Assembly (NCBI GenBank): GCA_038131795.1
Contig: JAYPQE010000003.1
Span: 2,046,001-2,110,000 of the forward strand
Direction: 5' to 3'
From: Eutrophobius brisbanensis
Lineage (GTDB): Bacteria > Pseudomonadota > Gammaproteobacteria > Eutrophobiales > Eutrophobiaceae
Length of the DNA: 64,000 bases
Both the position numbers and the translations under genes were made by a program. Of this stretch, positions 52,693-61,388 are shown piece after piece (the stretch's first letter is position 1; the number at the start of each line of letters is the position of its first letter). The notes beneath the pieces were generated by a model. It ran no database searches. It had not been told where the DNA came from and saw nothing but the letters and a program-made list of their open reading frames with translations.

Positions 52693-53241
52693 CTATTGTG
52701 ACGTTTGTTCTGCGTCCTTATTGCCCGGAATAATTAAACGTACGCGGTTGTCTTCCTGGGCATTGTCTTGTGTGAGGCTTGCTTTTGCCCGTACCTGACT
52801 TTGCTCCGTGTCATATTCTATGTGCTCGGCCATCAATCTCCTGTCTCCCTGGCTGACTTTTGCCTGATTTGTGAGAACTATCATGTTGTCACTTTCATGG
52901 TACTCCATCACCAGGGCCTCTGCTTCATCATAAACGGAACTGTTGTCAGGTAACTGGCGAAAAGTTGCTGGCGCACCTTTGATGATAATTTTCTCAAGGT
53001 CATTTCCTTCCGTGTAGTATACCGTTAGTTCGTCGCCGGTGATCCTGATGCTGCCCTGCAGGACAACGACATTGCCGCTATATACGCCGACGTTTTTTGT
53101 GTCATCAAGATAGACAGAGTTGGATTCGATTTCTATATCCTGATTTTTGTCTGTAGATAGCGCTGTAGCTTGTTGCGTGTGAGCACAAATCAGGATGAAA
53201 ATACTAAATTGTATCGGGATCATTAATAATCGTTTTATCAT
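52693..53241 (-). CDS. lptA: LPS transport periplasmic protein LptA
   Basis: Forms the periplasmic bridge that carries LPS between LptC and the outer-membrane LptDE. The 182-residue protein has a signal peptide followed by the OstA-fold: IEIESNSVYLDDTKNVGVYS and GNVVVLQGSIRITGDELTVY. The start is either ATG 53241 (38-base overlap with lptC) or the internal ATG at 53223 (20-base overlap). Both give a signal peptide ending near AHTQQATA. Confidence 0.92.
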   Translation of the reverse strand: MIKRLLMIPIQFSIFILICAHTQQATALSTDKNQDIEIESNSVYLDDTKNVGVYSGNVVVLQGSIRITGDELTVYYTEGNDLEKIIIKGAPATFRQLPDNSSVYDEAEALVMEYHESDNMIVLTNQAKVSQGDRRLMAEHIEYDTEQSQVRAKASLTQDNAQEDNRVRLIIPGNKDAEQTSQ

Positions 53242-53773
53242 GGCTAATGATTTCCAGCCGGCTGTCTTTAAAATTAGCGCGTACGCCCTGCCCGGTTATG
53301 GTCATATGCTTTCCAGTTATTGTCGCATTTTGGTCTGTTTCTGCATACTCCTCAAGCACGAATATTTTAACATCTGAGGTGTCTACGTTGAGAGTAGTGT
53401 CGCCGTCCTTATTTTCTTCCCACATCCTGACATTGCCTTGCAGGAGTATCTCATCATTATCATTGGTTGCCAGCCCTTCATCAGCAGTAATGTAAAAAGG
53501 CTCGTTATTGTTCCTGAATATTTCCAGCCGGGGTCTAACCAGAAAGACTGAGTCGTCTGCCGGGATGTGTTCCATATAGGTTGCATACAGTGTATTTAAC
53601 GGCAGACCATCTTCGCCGATGGTAATAGTGCTGAAGTCCTCCATATAATAATCGGGCTCCCGGGAGGGGCCGGCCAGATATGCAGAAGGTGTGCCCGCCA
53701 GCCTGTCCATTAACCATCCGCTGCTTAGCGCAATGGTTGCCAGGGTAATAATGATTATTAATCTTCCAGACAT
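53204..53773 (-). CDS. lptC: LPS export protein LptC
   Basis: Bitopic inner-membrane protein that receives LPS from LptBFG and passes it to LptA. A 189-residue protein with one N-terminal helix (LIIIITLATIALSSGWLMDR) and a periplasmic domain with repeated beta segments (PFYITADEGLATNDNDEILL, then GNVRMWEEN). Its 3' end overlaps lptA. Lies between kdsC and lptA, as is usual in gammaproteobacteria. Confidence 0.9.
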   Translation of the reverse strand: MSGRLIIIITLATIALSSGWLMDRLAGTPSAYLAGPSREPDYYMEDFSTITIGEDGLPLNTLYATYMEHIPADDSVFLVRPRLEIFRNNNEPFYITADEGLATNDNDEILLQGNVRMWEENKDGDTTLNVDTSDVKIFVLEEYAETDQNATITGKHMTITGQGVRANFKDSRLEIISHDKTIINDPDTI

Positions 53774-53792
53774 TTAGCCCCTTGGTTATTTA

Positions 53793-54335
53793 TCAGCTTT
53801 TTAATTCGGTTAGTTCTTTGGTCAGAGAATCCAGTTTGTCTTGTGACCTCAATATCAGGTCACAAACCTCTCTAACGGCCCCCTTGCCGCCCTCTTTTGT
53901 TGTCACCCAGTCTGCAGCTTCCCGCACTTGTGGATGGGCATTTGCAACAGCAATAGCCAGGCCCGAAAGTTTCATGGCACAAATATCGACCAGGTCATCA
54001 CCAGTATATGCAATATTAGAACGTAGCAGGCCAAACTTGTTCATTAATTTTAGTAATGTGTCTGCCTTGTTTTTCGAGTTCTGATAAATTTCATTTACGC
54101 CGAGATCTGAAAATCGTCTGGTGACAATTTCAGACTCGCGCGAAGAGACAATCGCCACTTTACATCCTGAATCCATTAATAGTTTCAGGCCCATCCCGTC
54201 ATGGGCATGAAATATTTTTATTTCTCCATGCTCTGACGAGTAAATAATCGAGCCGTCGGTAAAAACGCCGTCTACATCGAAGACGGCAAGACGAACCTGT
54301 TCTGCCCTGTCAATTGCAGAGGGATAATCAGACAA
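53793..54335 (-). CDS. kdsC: 3-deoxy-D-manno-octulosonate 8-phosphate phosphatase
   Basis: Removes phosphate from KDO-8-phosphate to give KDO for LPS core. The 180-residue HAD-superfamily enzyme has the nucleophile motif FDVDGVFTDGSIIYS, then VAIVSSRES and AYTGDDLVDICAM, and lacks a cap domain. Overlaps kdsD by eight bases, so both steps of KDO supply are coupled. Confidence 0.95.
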   Translation of the reverse strand: MSDYPSAIDRAEQVRLAVFDVDGVFTDGSIIYSSEHGEIKIFHAHDGMGLKLLMDSGCKVAIVSSRESEIVTRRFSDLGVNEIYQNSKNKADTLLKLMNKFGLLRSNIAYTGDDLVDICAMKLSGLAIAVANAHPQVREAADWVTTKEGGKGAVREVCDLILRSQDKLDSLTKELTELKS

Positions 54336-55302
54336 CGTTGGCCCTCAGCAAGTCATGCATGTTTATGATCCCGGCCAGCAAACCATGATCGTCAACCACG
54401 GGAATGGCGTTTATCTTAAAGTCATTCATCATCTTTAAGGCCTCTGCCGCCAATGCATCCGTGTTTATGGTTTTGCAGTTTTTGGTCATGTGTTCATTAA
54501 CCCTGGCGGACTTAATGTCTACATTTGCATCCAATACTCGCCTGATGTCGCCATCAGTGAAAACGCCCTGAATGGTATTTTCTTTATCGACAATGACTGT
54601 AACCCCCAGGCCTTTTTTGCTCATCTCGATTAATGCATCGCATAATATGGTATCACTATCAACGGCAGGTATTGCATCTTCTGTATGCATGATATCAAAC
54701 ACTCTAAGCAATAACTTTCTGCCGAGTATGCCGCCGGGGTGAGACATGGCAAAATCTTCCGCATTGAAGCCCCGGTGTTCCAGCAGGGCCACCGCCAAAG
54801 CGTCTCCCATTGCCAGGGCCGCTGTGGTGCTGGCGGTTGGGGCAAGTCCCAGTGGACAAGCCTCTTTTTCCACGCCGGTGTCTATAAATACGGTGGCATT
54901 TTTTGCAAGGCTGGAGTCCGGGCTGCCGGTAAGCACGATAAGATCAACCCCGAGTCGCTTTATTACCGGCAATAAAGTCATTATTTCATCTGTTTCCCCG
55001 GAGTTTGAGAGGGCGAGGACTACATCATTTTTGGTGATCATGCCTAAATCCCCGTGGCTGGCTTCGCCAGGGTGTACAAAGAAAGACGGGGTACCGGTGC
55101 TGGCAAATGTGGCAGCTATTTTGCCGCCAACATGACCGGACTTCCCCATTCCAGTAATAATAATTCTTCCTTCGCACGCCAGTATCAGCTCGCAGGCCTT
55201 ATAAAAAGAAACGTCCAGCCTGTTGCTGAGAGATGTCAGCGCCTTGGCCTCTGTTTCTAAAACGGCTTTACCTAATGCAATAATTTTGTTTTTATCAGCC
55301 AT
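54328..55302 (-). CDS. kdsD: Arabinose-5-phosphate isomerase
   Basis: Converts ribulose-5-phosphate to arabinose-5-phosphate, the first step of KDO synthesis. The 324-residue protein has an N-terminal SIS sugar-isomerase domain (ITGMGKSGHVGGKIAATFAS, ALSNSGETDEI) and two C-terminal CBS domains (about 205-324). GAPTASTTAALAMGDALAVA, here LAPTASTTAALAMGDALAV, is conserved in the family. Located between yrbG and kdsC. Confidence 0.95.
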   Translation of the reverse strand: MADKNKIIALGKAVLETEAKALTSLSNRLDVSFYKACELILACEGRIIITGMGKSGHVGGKIAATFASTGTPSFFVHPGEASHGDLGMITKNDVVLALSNSGETDEIMTLLPVIKRLGVDLIVLTGSPDSSLAKNATVFIDTGVEKEACPLGLAPTASTTAALAMGDALAVALLEHRGFNAEDFAMSHPGGILGRKLLLRVFDIMHTEDAIPAVDSDTILCDALIEMSKKGLGVTVIVDKENTIQGVFTDGDIRRVLDANVDIKSARVNEHMTKNCKTINTDALAAEALKMMNDFKINAIPVVDDHGLLAGIINMHDLLRANVV

Positions 55303-55332
55303 TATGTCCTGATGTATTGGCCCATTTCACGA

Positions 55333-56295
55333 TTAGTTTCCAGCGGTTATGAATAGCCAGAATTGATAAGTAATGAAACATGTCATTAAAATCACCCCGT
55401 AGATTCGGTGAAACTTCCTGTGGGCAAATATAACCCAGCCCAGCAGCAGAGACAGTGAGGTCATAATTACAAAGTCCCGGGAGATTACTTCTTTTGTAAA
55501 ACTGTCGGGATGTATCAAGACCGGTATCCCCAATACCGCCAGCATATTAAATATGTTCGATCCTATTATGTTCCCAATGGCCATGTCTGCTTCTTTCTTG
55601 ATAATGCTCACTATGGAGGCGGCCAGCTCAGGCAGGCTCGTGCCGACGGCAATTATAGTAAGGCCAATGACAAGGTCGCTAATTCCCATAGACTGGGCAA
55701 AGCTAACGGCTCCCCTAACCAGTATTTCTGCGCCACCGATAAGGATAAGCAGTCCGCCAAATAATAATAACATGGACATCCACGGACGGATTTTACTGTC
55801 TGGCACATGTTCGCTGACTTCCTTTAGGTAAGGGTCCTTGCGTTTTGGTTGTCTTGCCTGGAACACAGTCCAGGTTAAAAATCCGGCCAGAGCAGATAAC
55901 AATATTATTGCGTCTATTCTGTCTAGTCTGTAATCCAGCATCACAACCAGTCCCAACACAAAGATTGCCATCATGATGAGGTATTCGCGCATCAGCGTTT
56001 TAGAGTCAATCAGAAACGGATGAAACAGCACCGCGCCCCCAAGCACCAGGCTGATATTGGCAATATTTGAGCCGATGGCATTGCCCACAGCAATTCCGGT
56101 TTTTCCATCCAGGGCGGCCACTGTGCCTACCAGGACTTCCGGTGCTGAGGTTGCCATGCCGACGATGGTCAGGCCAATGATCAGAGGCGAAACGCCTAAT
56201 AAACGGGCGGTTTGTGCGGCGCCGGTGACAAAGCGATCGGCGCCGAAGATCAGTAGCGCCAGCCCGGATATAATTTGAATCCATGCGATAAACAT
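55333..56295 (-). CDS. yrbG: Calcium/sodium antiporter family protein (YrbG-like)
   Basis: A 320-residue inner-membrane cation exchanger with about ten helices in two homologous halves. Each half carries an alpha-repeat: GNAIGSNIANISLVLGG (first) and GNIIGSNIFNMLAVLGIPVL (second), plus the GTSLPELAASIVSIIKK and TSAPEVLVGTVAAL segments. First gene of the kdsD/kdsC/lpt operon, as in E. coli. Transport substrate inferred from family; physiological role is unsettled. Divergent from the murU-like gene. Confidence 0.92.
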   Translation of the reverse strand: MFIAWIQIISGLALLIFGADRFVTGAAQTARLLGVSPLIIGLTIVGMATSAPEVLVGTVAALDGKTGIAVGNAIGSNIANISLVLGGAVLFHPFLIDSKTLMREYLIMMAIFVLGLVVMLDYRLDRIDAIILLSALAGFLTWTVFQARQPKRKDPYLKEVSEHVPDSKIRPWMSMLLLFGGLLILIGGAEILVRGAVSFAQSMGISDLVIGLTIIAVGTSLPELAASIVSIIKKEADMAIGNIIGSNIFNMLAVLGIPVLIHPDSFTKEVISRDFVIMTSLSLLLGWVIFAHRKFHRIYGVILMTCFITYQFWLFITAGN

Positions 56296-56420
56296 ACGGT
56301 TGTCCTTGGTGTATTGGGCTTGATATTGTTTACTAAAAAAGTATGACTAATGTTGTTATTGTTAAGCAACATACTGATATACCATCAGTCTATGGTAATT
56401 TGTCCATTTGGGGAACTGAC

Positions 56421-57080
56421 GTGAAAGCAATGATACTGGCAGCAGGCAAGGGAGAGCGAATGCTGCCATTGACCAAAAACACACCCAAACCACTTTTGTG
56501 TGCTGGCGGCAGGCCATTGATTGAGCATCACATTGAGTCGCTTGGCCGCGCCGGCATAACTGATATTGTTATCAACACCGCAAAGTTTGGAGAGCAAACA
56601 GAATCCAGTCTGGGTAGAGGGGAGAAGTGGAATATTAATATTGAATATTCCCATGAGGGTAATGAGCCGCTGGGGACGGGCGGAGGCGTGCAAAAGGCCC
56701 TGCCACTTTTGGGGCCGGAACCGTTTGTGCTGATAAACGGTGATATCTGGACAGATTTCAACTATCGATTATTAATGAGACCTCATGATGCGTTAATTCA
56801 CCTGGTCATGGTGGATAATCCACCGCAGCACCCGCAAGGTGATTTTTGTTTGCAAAACAACCGGATATCACCAACTGGCGGCCACAAGCTTACCTATAGT
56901 GGAATAGGGGTTTTTGACCCTGAATTTTTTTCTGTCCAGGGGGGGGGTATGTTTTCCTTCGTGCCCGCCCTCAAGGACGCCATGTCCCAGGGGCAGGTAA
57001 CTGGAGAGCACTACCCAGGGTTGTGGTTTGATATTGGGACCCCAGAGAGGCTGGAGAAACTTAACGGCCTGCTTAATTAG
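56421..57080 (+). CDS. murU: N-acetylmuramate alpha-1-phosphate uridylyltransferase-like nucleotidyltransferase
   Basis: A sugar-1-phosphate nucleotidyltransferase of about 219 residues. AMILAAGKGERMLPLTKNTP, PLGTGGGVQKALPLLG and FVLINGDIWTDFNY are the family loops, and DIGTPERLEKLN closes the sequence. MurU homologues activate MurNAc-1-phosphate in cell-wall recycling. I start it at GTG 56421 (MKAMILAAG...), preceded by GGGGA; the ATG at 56343 would add 26 residues without homology. The sugar-kinase gene amgK, which usually precedes murU, is missing, so the precise substrate is less certain. The following lytic transglycosylase fits a cell-wall context. Confidence 0.8.
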   Translation: MKAMILAAGKGERMLPLTKNTPKPLLCAGGRPLIEHHIESLGRAGITDIVINTAKFGEQTESSLGRGEKWNINIEYSHEGNEPLGTGGGVQKALPLLGPEPFVLINGDIWTDFNYRLLMRPHDALIHLVMVDNPPQHPQGDFCLQNNRISPTGGHKLTYSGIGVFDPEFFSVQGGGMFSFVPALKDAMSQGQVTGEHYPGLWFDIGTPERLEKLNGLLN

Positions 57081-57254
57081 TGTGTACTAACTTACTAAAT
57101 TTGCCGGGAAATAACCCGGATCCAGATATTTCTTCCATATCAGAGACATATATACAATATTTAGTATATATTCAAAATAGATACCGCAATATATAGATTT
57201 TATTAGCATTTTGGCATAAGATCCCACCCAATTAGGGATCGCCTGGAGATCAGG
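57081..57254. other. Leader of the MltF-like gene with hairpins
   Basis: An AT-rich gap between the MurU-like gene and the transglycosylase gene. It holds CCGGG-AAATAA-CCCGG near 57104-57119, without a U tract, and GATCCC (57220-57225) with GGGATC (57235-57240) just before the ribosome site GGAG. Both could fold in RNA; neither has a known role. Confidence 0.35.
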
Positions 57255-59405
57255 TTGCGTCATTACACCGCCACAAAATCTGTATTGTATTCACTGTTGG
57301 GTCTGATTCCGGGCCTTTGTCTATATCTATCACTGTTTCCAAATCAACCTCTGCGCCTGGTCTATGACGACGGTCCCGTCTCCACGACAAACCAGGTAAG
57401 AGTCAGTATAGAAAACCAGGTTGCCATTCAAAGACCTGACCGTGAAATACGGGTGGCAAGGTTGCAGCATTCCGTCAATGAACTACTGGATAGCAAGGAA
57501 AGGGCGTTGTTGGCTGCGTATGCAGATTCTGTAGGAAGCAAGGTTAAATGGGTGAGCGCACAAACTCCTGAAGATGCACTACGCATGATTCAGCAAGATG
57601 AGGTTGATTTGCTCGCTGCCCTGGGTGGTGAAACTACAGATCTGGTTGAAAGCGCGGTGATATTGACAGTGCCATTTGCAATATCCAAACAACAGGTGAT
57701 AGGGCGGGCAGACAGCAATGTTGGTGATGCAACAGTAAACCTGACTGTGAGGCAGGTGGCGGTGAAGAGGGCCTCTCCAGCATGGGAGCAGTTGTCAGCC
57801 CTTGCCAGGGACTATAAAACTATGGAGTTACAGGAGATACCAGAACAGTTATCCGTAGAATCTGTTTTAAACAAGGTCAAGACAGGTGAATATGACCTTG
57901 CAGTAATGGACAGTCTTGAACTGCCTGAAGATCTTGAGTTCAGGCACAGTCTTGAGATAGTGCTGGATATTTCTGACGAGTCTTATCTAAGCTGGGGTAT
58001 TGCACCAAACAACGCTGGACTTCAAACGTCAATTAATCAATTCCTGTCTAAAAAGGGGCTGGAGTCTGAAGTTGCAAAAAGCTATAAAGACGACTTCCCC
58101 ATAATCAAGCAACGAAAGCTGCTCAGGGTCATCACTTATCAAAGCCCGGTTAATTACTATTATGACAATGGCAGATTAAAAGGGTTTGAATATGACTTGG
58201 TCCATAAATTTTCTGAGCAGTATGGTTTGAGACTGGACGTGGTTGTTGCCGACAGTAAGGCACAGATGCTTAGTTTGCTGAATGAAGGTAAGGGTGACGT
58301 CATTGCTGCTTCAATGCCCGAGTCAGCCTTCAGGAGTAATAAAAAGTTAAAATTTAGCGAGGCATATAACTTTGTTACTCCTGTCCTGGTAGGCAGAAGA
58401 GGCGAAACCATACTTGATGTCAGAGACCTGGGGGGCAAAACAATCCATCTGTCAAAGGAAAGCCCCTACCTGACACTATTAAAAGATCTGAAAGCCAGAA
58501 CAGGAGTTGATTTTTTAATCAGTCAATCAGGCGCAGGACAGAATAATGAAGCCATTTTATATCGAATTACCCAGGGTAGATATGACCTGACAGTTCTGAG
58601 CAGTCATGAGGTGAAGGCAGAGCTCTCCCGCCAGGTTGACCTTGAAGCGCTGCTACACATTGATGAGCCAAGGCCGCTTAAATGGGTGGTCAGAGACACG
58701 AACACACAATTGCTTAGTTCGATAAATGAGTATTTAAGACAGGAATACAGAAAAGGGTTTTATAACGTTATCCATGCCCGCTATATAGACAAGCCCGATG
58801 TGAGGATTTCTAATACCAGTCTGATTGCCGGTACAGATCAGCTGTCACCTTACGATGATATCGTACATAAATATGCGGACATGTATGGGTTTGATTGGCG
58901 ATTGGTGATTGCCCAGATGTACCAGGAAAGTCGTTTCAATCCACATGCTGTTTCATATGCCGGTGCAGAAGGCCTGATGCAAATATTACCAACGACTGCG
59001 GAAATGGTTGGCGTGTCGGATTTGCGCGATCCGGATGCTAATATTAAGGGCGGGCTCAGTTATATGCACCACATACACAATCTGTTTGAGGACTCGCTGA
59101 CGGTGGAAGACAGGACATGGTTTACGTTGGCATCATACAATGCTGGTTATAGGCGGGTGCAACATGCTCGAAAACTTGCCGAGTCTATCGGGTTAAACAA
59201 AAATACGTGGTTTAATAATGTAGAAATAGCCATGTTGAGAATGGCCGTCCCCAGAAATTACAAAGGATATAGTGTGCAACAATGCCGGTGTGGGCAGGCG
59301 GTTGTTTACGTCAGGGAAATTCGTACATTATATAATAATTATCTGCGCCTGACCGAGGCGGTTAAGGCAGCATCAAGACAGCGGCCCCGCGGCGACGACA
59401 GCTAA
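57255..59405 (+). CDS. MltF-like lytic transglycosylase with two solute-binding-type domains
   Basis: A 716-residue envelope protein, clearly longer than standard MltF (about 500 residues). An N-terminal hydrophobic segment (10-29, signal or anchor) is followed by a first SBP_bac_3-like domain (about 46-285) and a second (about 288-510, starting LLRVITYQSPVNYYYDNGRL and running to DVIAASMPESA). The lysozyme-like SLT domain (about 530-695) has the catalytic glutamate E558 in MYQESRFNPHAVSYAGAEGL and later ASYNAGYRRVQ. MltF cleaves peptidoglycan and its periplasmic sensor domain responds to muropeptides. Two such domains may bind two ligands. Start is TTG 57255 with GGAG seven bases upstream. 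Confidence 0.88.
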   Translation: MRHYTATKSVLYSLLGLIPGLCLYLSLFPNQPLRLVYDDGPVSTTNQVRVSIENQVAIQRPDREIRVARLQHSVNELLDSKERALLAAYADSVGSKVKWVSAQTPEDALRMIQQDEVDLLAALGGETTDLVESAVILTVPFAISKQQVIGRADSNVGDATVNLTVRQVAVKRASPAWEQLSALARDYKTMELQEIPEQLSVESVLNKVKTGEYDLAVMDSLELPEDLEFRHSLEIVLDISDESYLSWGIAPNNAGLQTSINQFLSKKGLESEVAKSYKDDFPIIKQRKLLRVITYQSPVNYYYDNGRLKGFEYDLVHKFSEQYGLRLDVVVADSKAQMLSLLNEGKGDVIAASMPESAFRSNKKLKFSEAYNFVTPVLVGRRGETILDVRDLGGKTIHLSKESPYLTLLKDLKARTGVDFLISQSGAGQNNEAILYRITQGRYDLTVLSSHEVKAELSRQVDLEALLHIDEPRPLKWVVRDTNTQLLSSINEYLRQEYRKGFYNVIHARYIDKPDVRISNTSLIAGTDQLSPYDDIVHKYADMYGFDWRLVIAQMYQESRFNPHAVSYAGAEGLMQILPTTAEMVGVSDLRDPDANIKGGLSYMHHIHNLFEDSLTVEDRTWFTLASYNAGYRRVQHARKLAESIGLNKNTWFNNVEIAMLRMAVPRNYKGYSVQQCRCGQAVVYVREIRTLYNNYLRLTEAVKAASRQRPRGDDS

Positions 59406-59430
59406 GTTCTGTACATCTTTACGCTTACAG

Positions 59431-60393
59431 TTAACGCAAGGCTTTTTGTCGTAATAACTGCCAAAGAACTTTAAACCCCATTAGCACAGGATATTTTTTC
59501 AGCGCGGGCGTAATCTCGATGACAATACCCGTATGCCTTTTTACCTTCCATGCCGCATATTCAACACAATCATGAAAGGTAAAAGCCGCCTTGATTAAGC
59601 GTAATATGGACAATACCTTGCCTTGCCAGCGTCGTATCCGCCAATAGCGCCGGTACTTGTTAACGACGCTCTGCTTACAATTTATTTCATATTCAAGCGG
59701 GCCCTGAATGGTCTTAACACAGTTAAGATAAGGACATGCTGCGGTTGTGATTTTTTTCAGGTCATCAAGCGATTCACTGACAATTAAATTACTGCGTCCT
59801 TCAGGTTCAGGCCTTAATTCCGCCGCATAAGAAAGCGTAAGTGCGTTTGCCCAAAGTTGTTCTGTTGAGACCTTGATGTTGCCTAAGGTTGGGGCCGATT
59901 CATTCAGGTAGCGCACGACGGCGTAATGCGTGCCCGAATAAAATAACTCGGTGGTCCTGGTATCGCAGGAATAGACAAGCCTGACGGGCTGGGCAAATCT
60001 TGCCCAGATATACGGGTGAAACCATTTGGTAATACCCCTGGCAAAGTCATCTTCTGACAAAACTGCATACTTTGCCCTGATAGTTTGGTTTTCAGACTGG
60101 GCTTCAATATAAAAAACATTGGGCGCCAGCAGTTTGTTAAAAAGGGGATAAAATGTACTTTGATAGGCGTCCTTATAATTGCGGACGATGATATATAGAT
60201 CCAGAATCCCGTCTGTGAAATTATTGGTCCTAAGGCACGACCCATACAATACGATTAAACTGATGTTGTCGTGATACTGCGTATGTAACCTGGACATCAA
60301 TGGAGAAAGGTCATAATCAATGTTGCTTCCACACTGATTTCTTAATTCTGATATCAGGCTGTCTGGTTGAGATGTTTTGTTAGTCTGGTTCAA
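59431..60393 (-). CDS. Tam41-like nucleotidyltransferase (predicted CDP-diacylglycerol synthase)
   Basis: A 320-residue soluble nucleotidyltransferase-fold protein without membrane helices. The GS motif is LIVLYGSCLRT (Gly51, Ser52) with acidic ILDLYIIV (Asp65) after it. The segment KYAVLSEDDF followed by W-x6-YIWARFAQPVRLVY (about 108-141) matches the KYGVIS...AGRLxKPV pattern of Tam41, the mitochondrial phosphatidate cytidylyltransferase. Tam41 turns CTP and phosphatidate into CDP-diacylglycerol. It lies just downstream of a lipid kinase gene that could supply phosphatidate. The function is inferred. TTG start at 60393. Confidence 0.65.
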   Translation of the reverse strand: MNQTNKTSQPDSLISELRNQCGSNIDYDLSPLMSRLHTQYHDNISLIVLYGSCLRTNNFTDGILDLYIIVRNYKDAYQSTFYPLFNKLLAPNVFYIEAQSENQTIRAKYAVLSEDDFARGITKWFHPYIWARFAQPVRLVYSCDTRTTELFYSGTHYAVVRYLNESAPTLGNIKVSTEQLWANALTLSYAAELRPEPEGRSNLIVSESLDDLKKITTAACPYLNCVKTIQGPLEYEINCKQSVVNKYRRYWRIRRWQGKVLSILRLIKAAFTFHDCVEYAAWKVKRHTGIVIEITPALKKYPVLMGFKVLWQLLRQKALR

Positions 60394-60413
60394 GTTTTGA
60401 ATATGTAATTGTT

Positions 60414-61367
60414 TCAGGGAACGACAAACCTTAGGGGCTCAGATGCAGATATTTTCAAGGTATTCTGGTTTTGAGTATGAAATATTTCTCCATCAATTAT
60501 ATAGTAACCCGCAAAGTTTAAATTTACCCTGGAGCTATTATTACTAAAATACCCGTCTTGTTCTGATAAGCTTGCTCCGCGTTGGGTAATGATCTTCCAC
60601 AATGAACGCCATAATTGCTTTGCTGAGGTAGTGATCAGGGTTACATGTAATGGTGAAGAGTTTGTGCCCCAGTAGGGCATAAGGCCAAATAATAAGCGGT
60701 CCAAGGTGGTGGAAAACAACAGTCTGATGTCAGAATCTTTTTTTTCAATATCATCAATGACAAGTTGAGATACAAACTGACTGAGTTCACTGTCCCCTGG
60801 AGTTAAAAATAACTTCAGCACATACCGCGCTGCAGCGATGGCGGAGACTACTTCACCTGTGATGCCGGATTTTTTTACGTGCTGATTAAAATAGTTTACG
60901 CCACTGGCAATTGTACCCATGCCGAAAAAAAATCCATAGTGGATTTCATTATCAGAGGCTTCCAGCTTTACAAGGGGTCTGTCGATTGTCTGATATTGGT
61001 TTGAGCCAGAGGCAAGCTCCTTTATCATTTTCAGGCCTGTGTTAACGTCCCTGAACCCCAGGTCCGTTGCTGTCATATTGGTTGTCCCACCGGGCACCAG
61101 GATGATCTGCGGTATTTTCTTCGCCGGGTAGTTGTTTAGACAGCAGCTAAGGACAGACTGCACCGTGCCATCACCACCCATTACTACCAGATGCGTAATC
61201 TTCATTTTTAACAAAACATCAAGTTCGTGATTCAATTTCGAAGTTGATGAGAGTTCTTTGACCGTCAGTTCAGGAATGTCCGCCAAATACTTTCTAATGT
61301 GGGCAATTTGCTTTTTGATTTTTCCGCTGGCAGGGTTTAGCAGCAATCCTAATTTATGGTTTTGCAA
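60414..61367 (-). CDS. Diacylglycerol kinase family lipid kinase
   Basis: A 317-residue soluble kinase of the DAGK/YegS/sphingosine-kinase family. Near the N-terminus LLLNPASGKIKKQI (about 8-21) is followed by VVMGGDGTVQSVLSCCLN (GGDGT at 64-68, the ATP site), and LVPGGTTNMTATDLGF (about 90-105). It phosphorylates a lipid with ATP; the most likely product is phosphatidic acid. Start appears to be TTG at 61367. It sits between lptG and the Tam41-like gene, 21 bases each side, so lptF-lptG-kinase-Tam41-like probably form one transcript. Confidence 0.85.
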   Translation of the reverse strand: MQNHKLGLLLNPASGKIKKQIAHIRKYLADIPELTVKELSSTSKLNHELDVLLKMKITHLVVMGGDGTVQSVLSCCLNNYPAKKIPQIILVPGGTTNMTATDLGFRDVNTGLKMIKELASGSNQYQTIDRPLVKLEASDNEIHYGFFFGMGTIASGVNYFNQHVKKSGITGEVVSAIAAARYVLKLFLTPGDSELSQFVSQLVIDDIEKKDSDIRLLFSTTLDRLLFGLMPYWGTNSSPLHVTLITTSAKQLWRSLWKIITQRGASLSEQDGYFSNNSSRVNLNFAGYYIIDGEIFHTQNQNTLKISASEPLRFVVP

Positions 61368-61388
61368 AGTAATATTGAGGGCCTCGGG

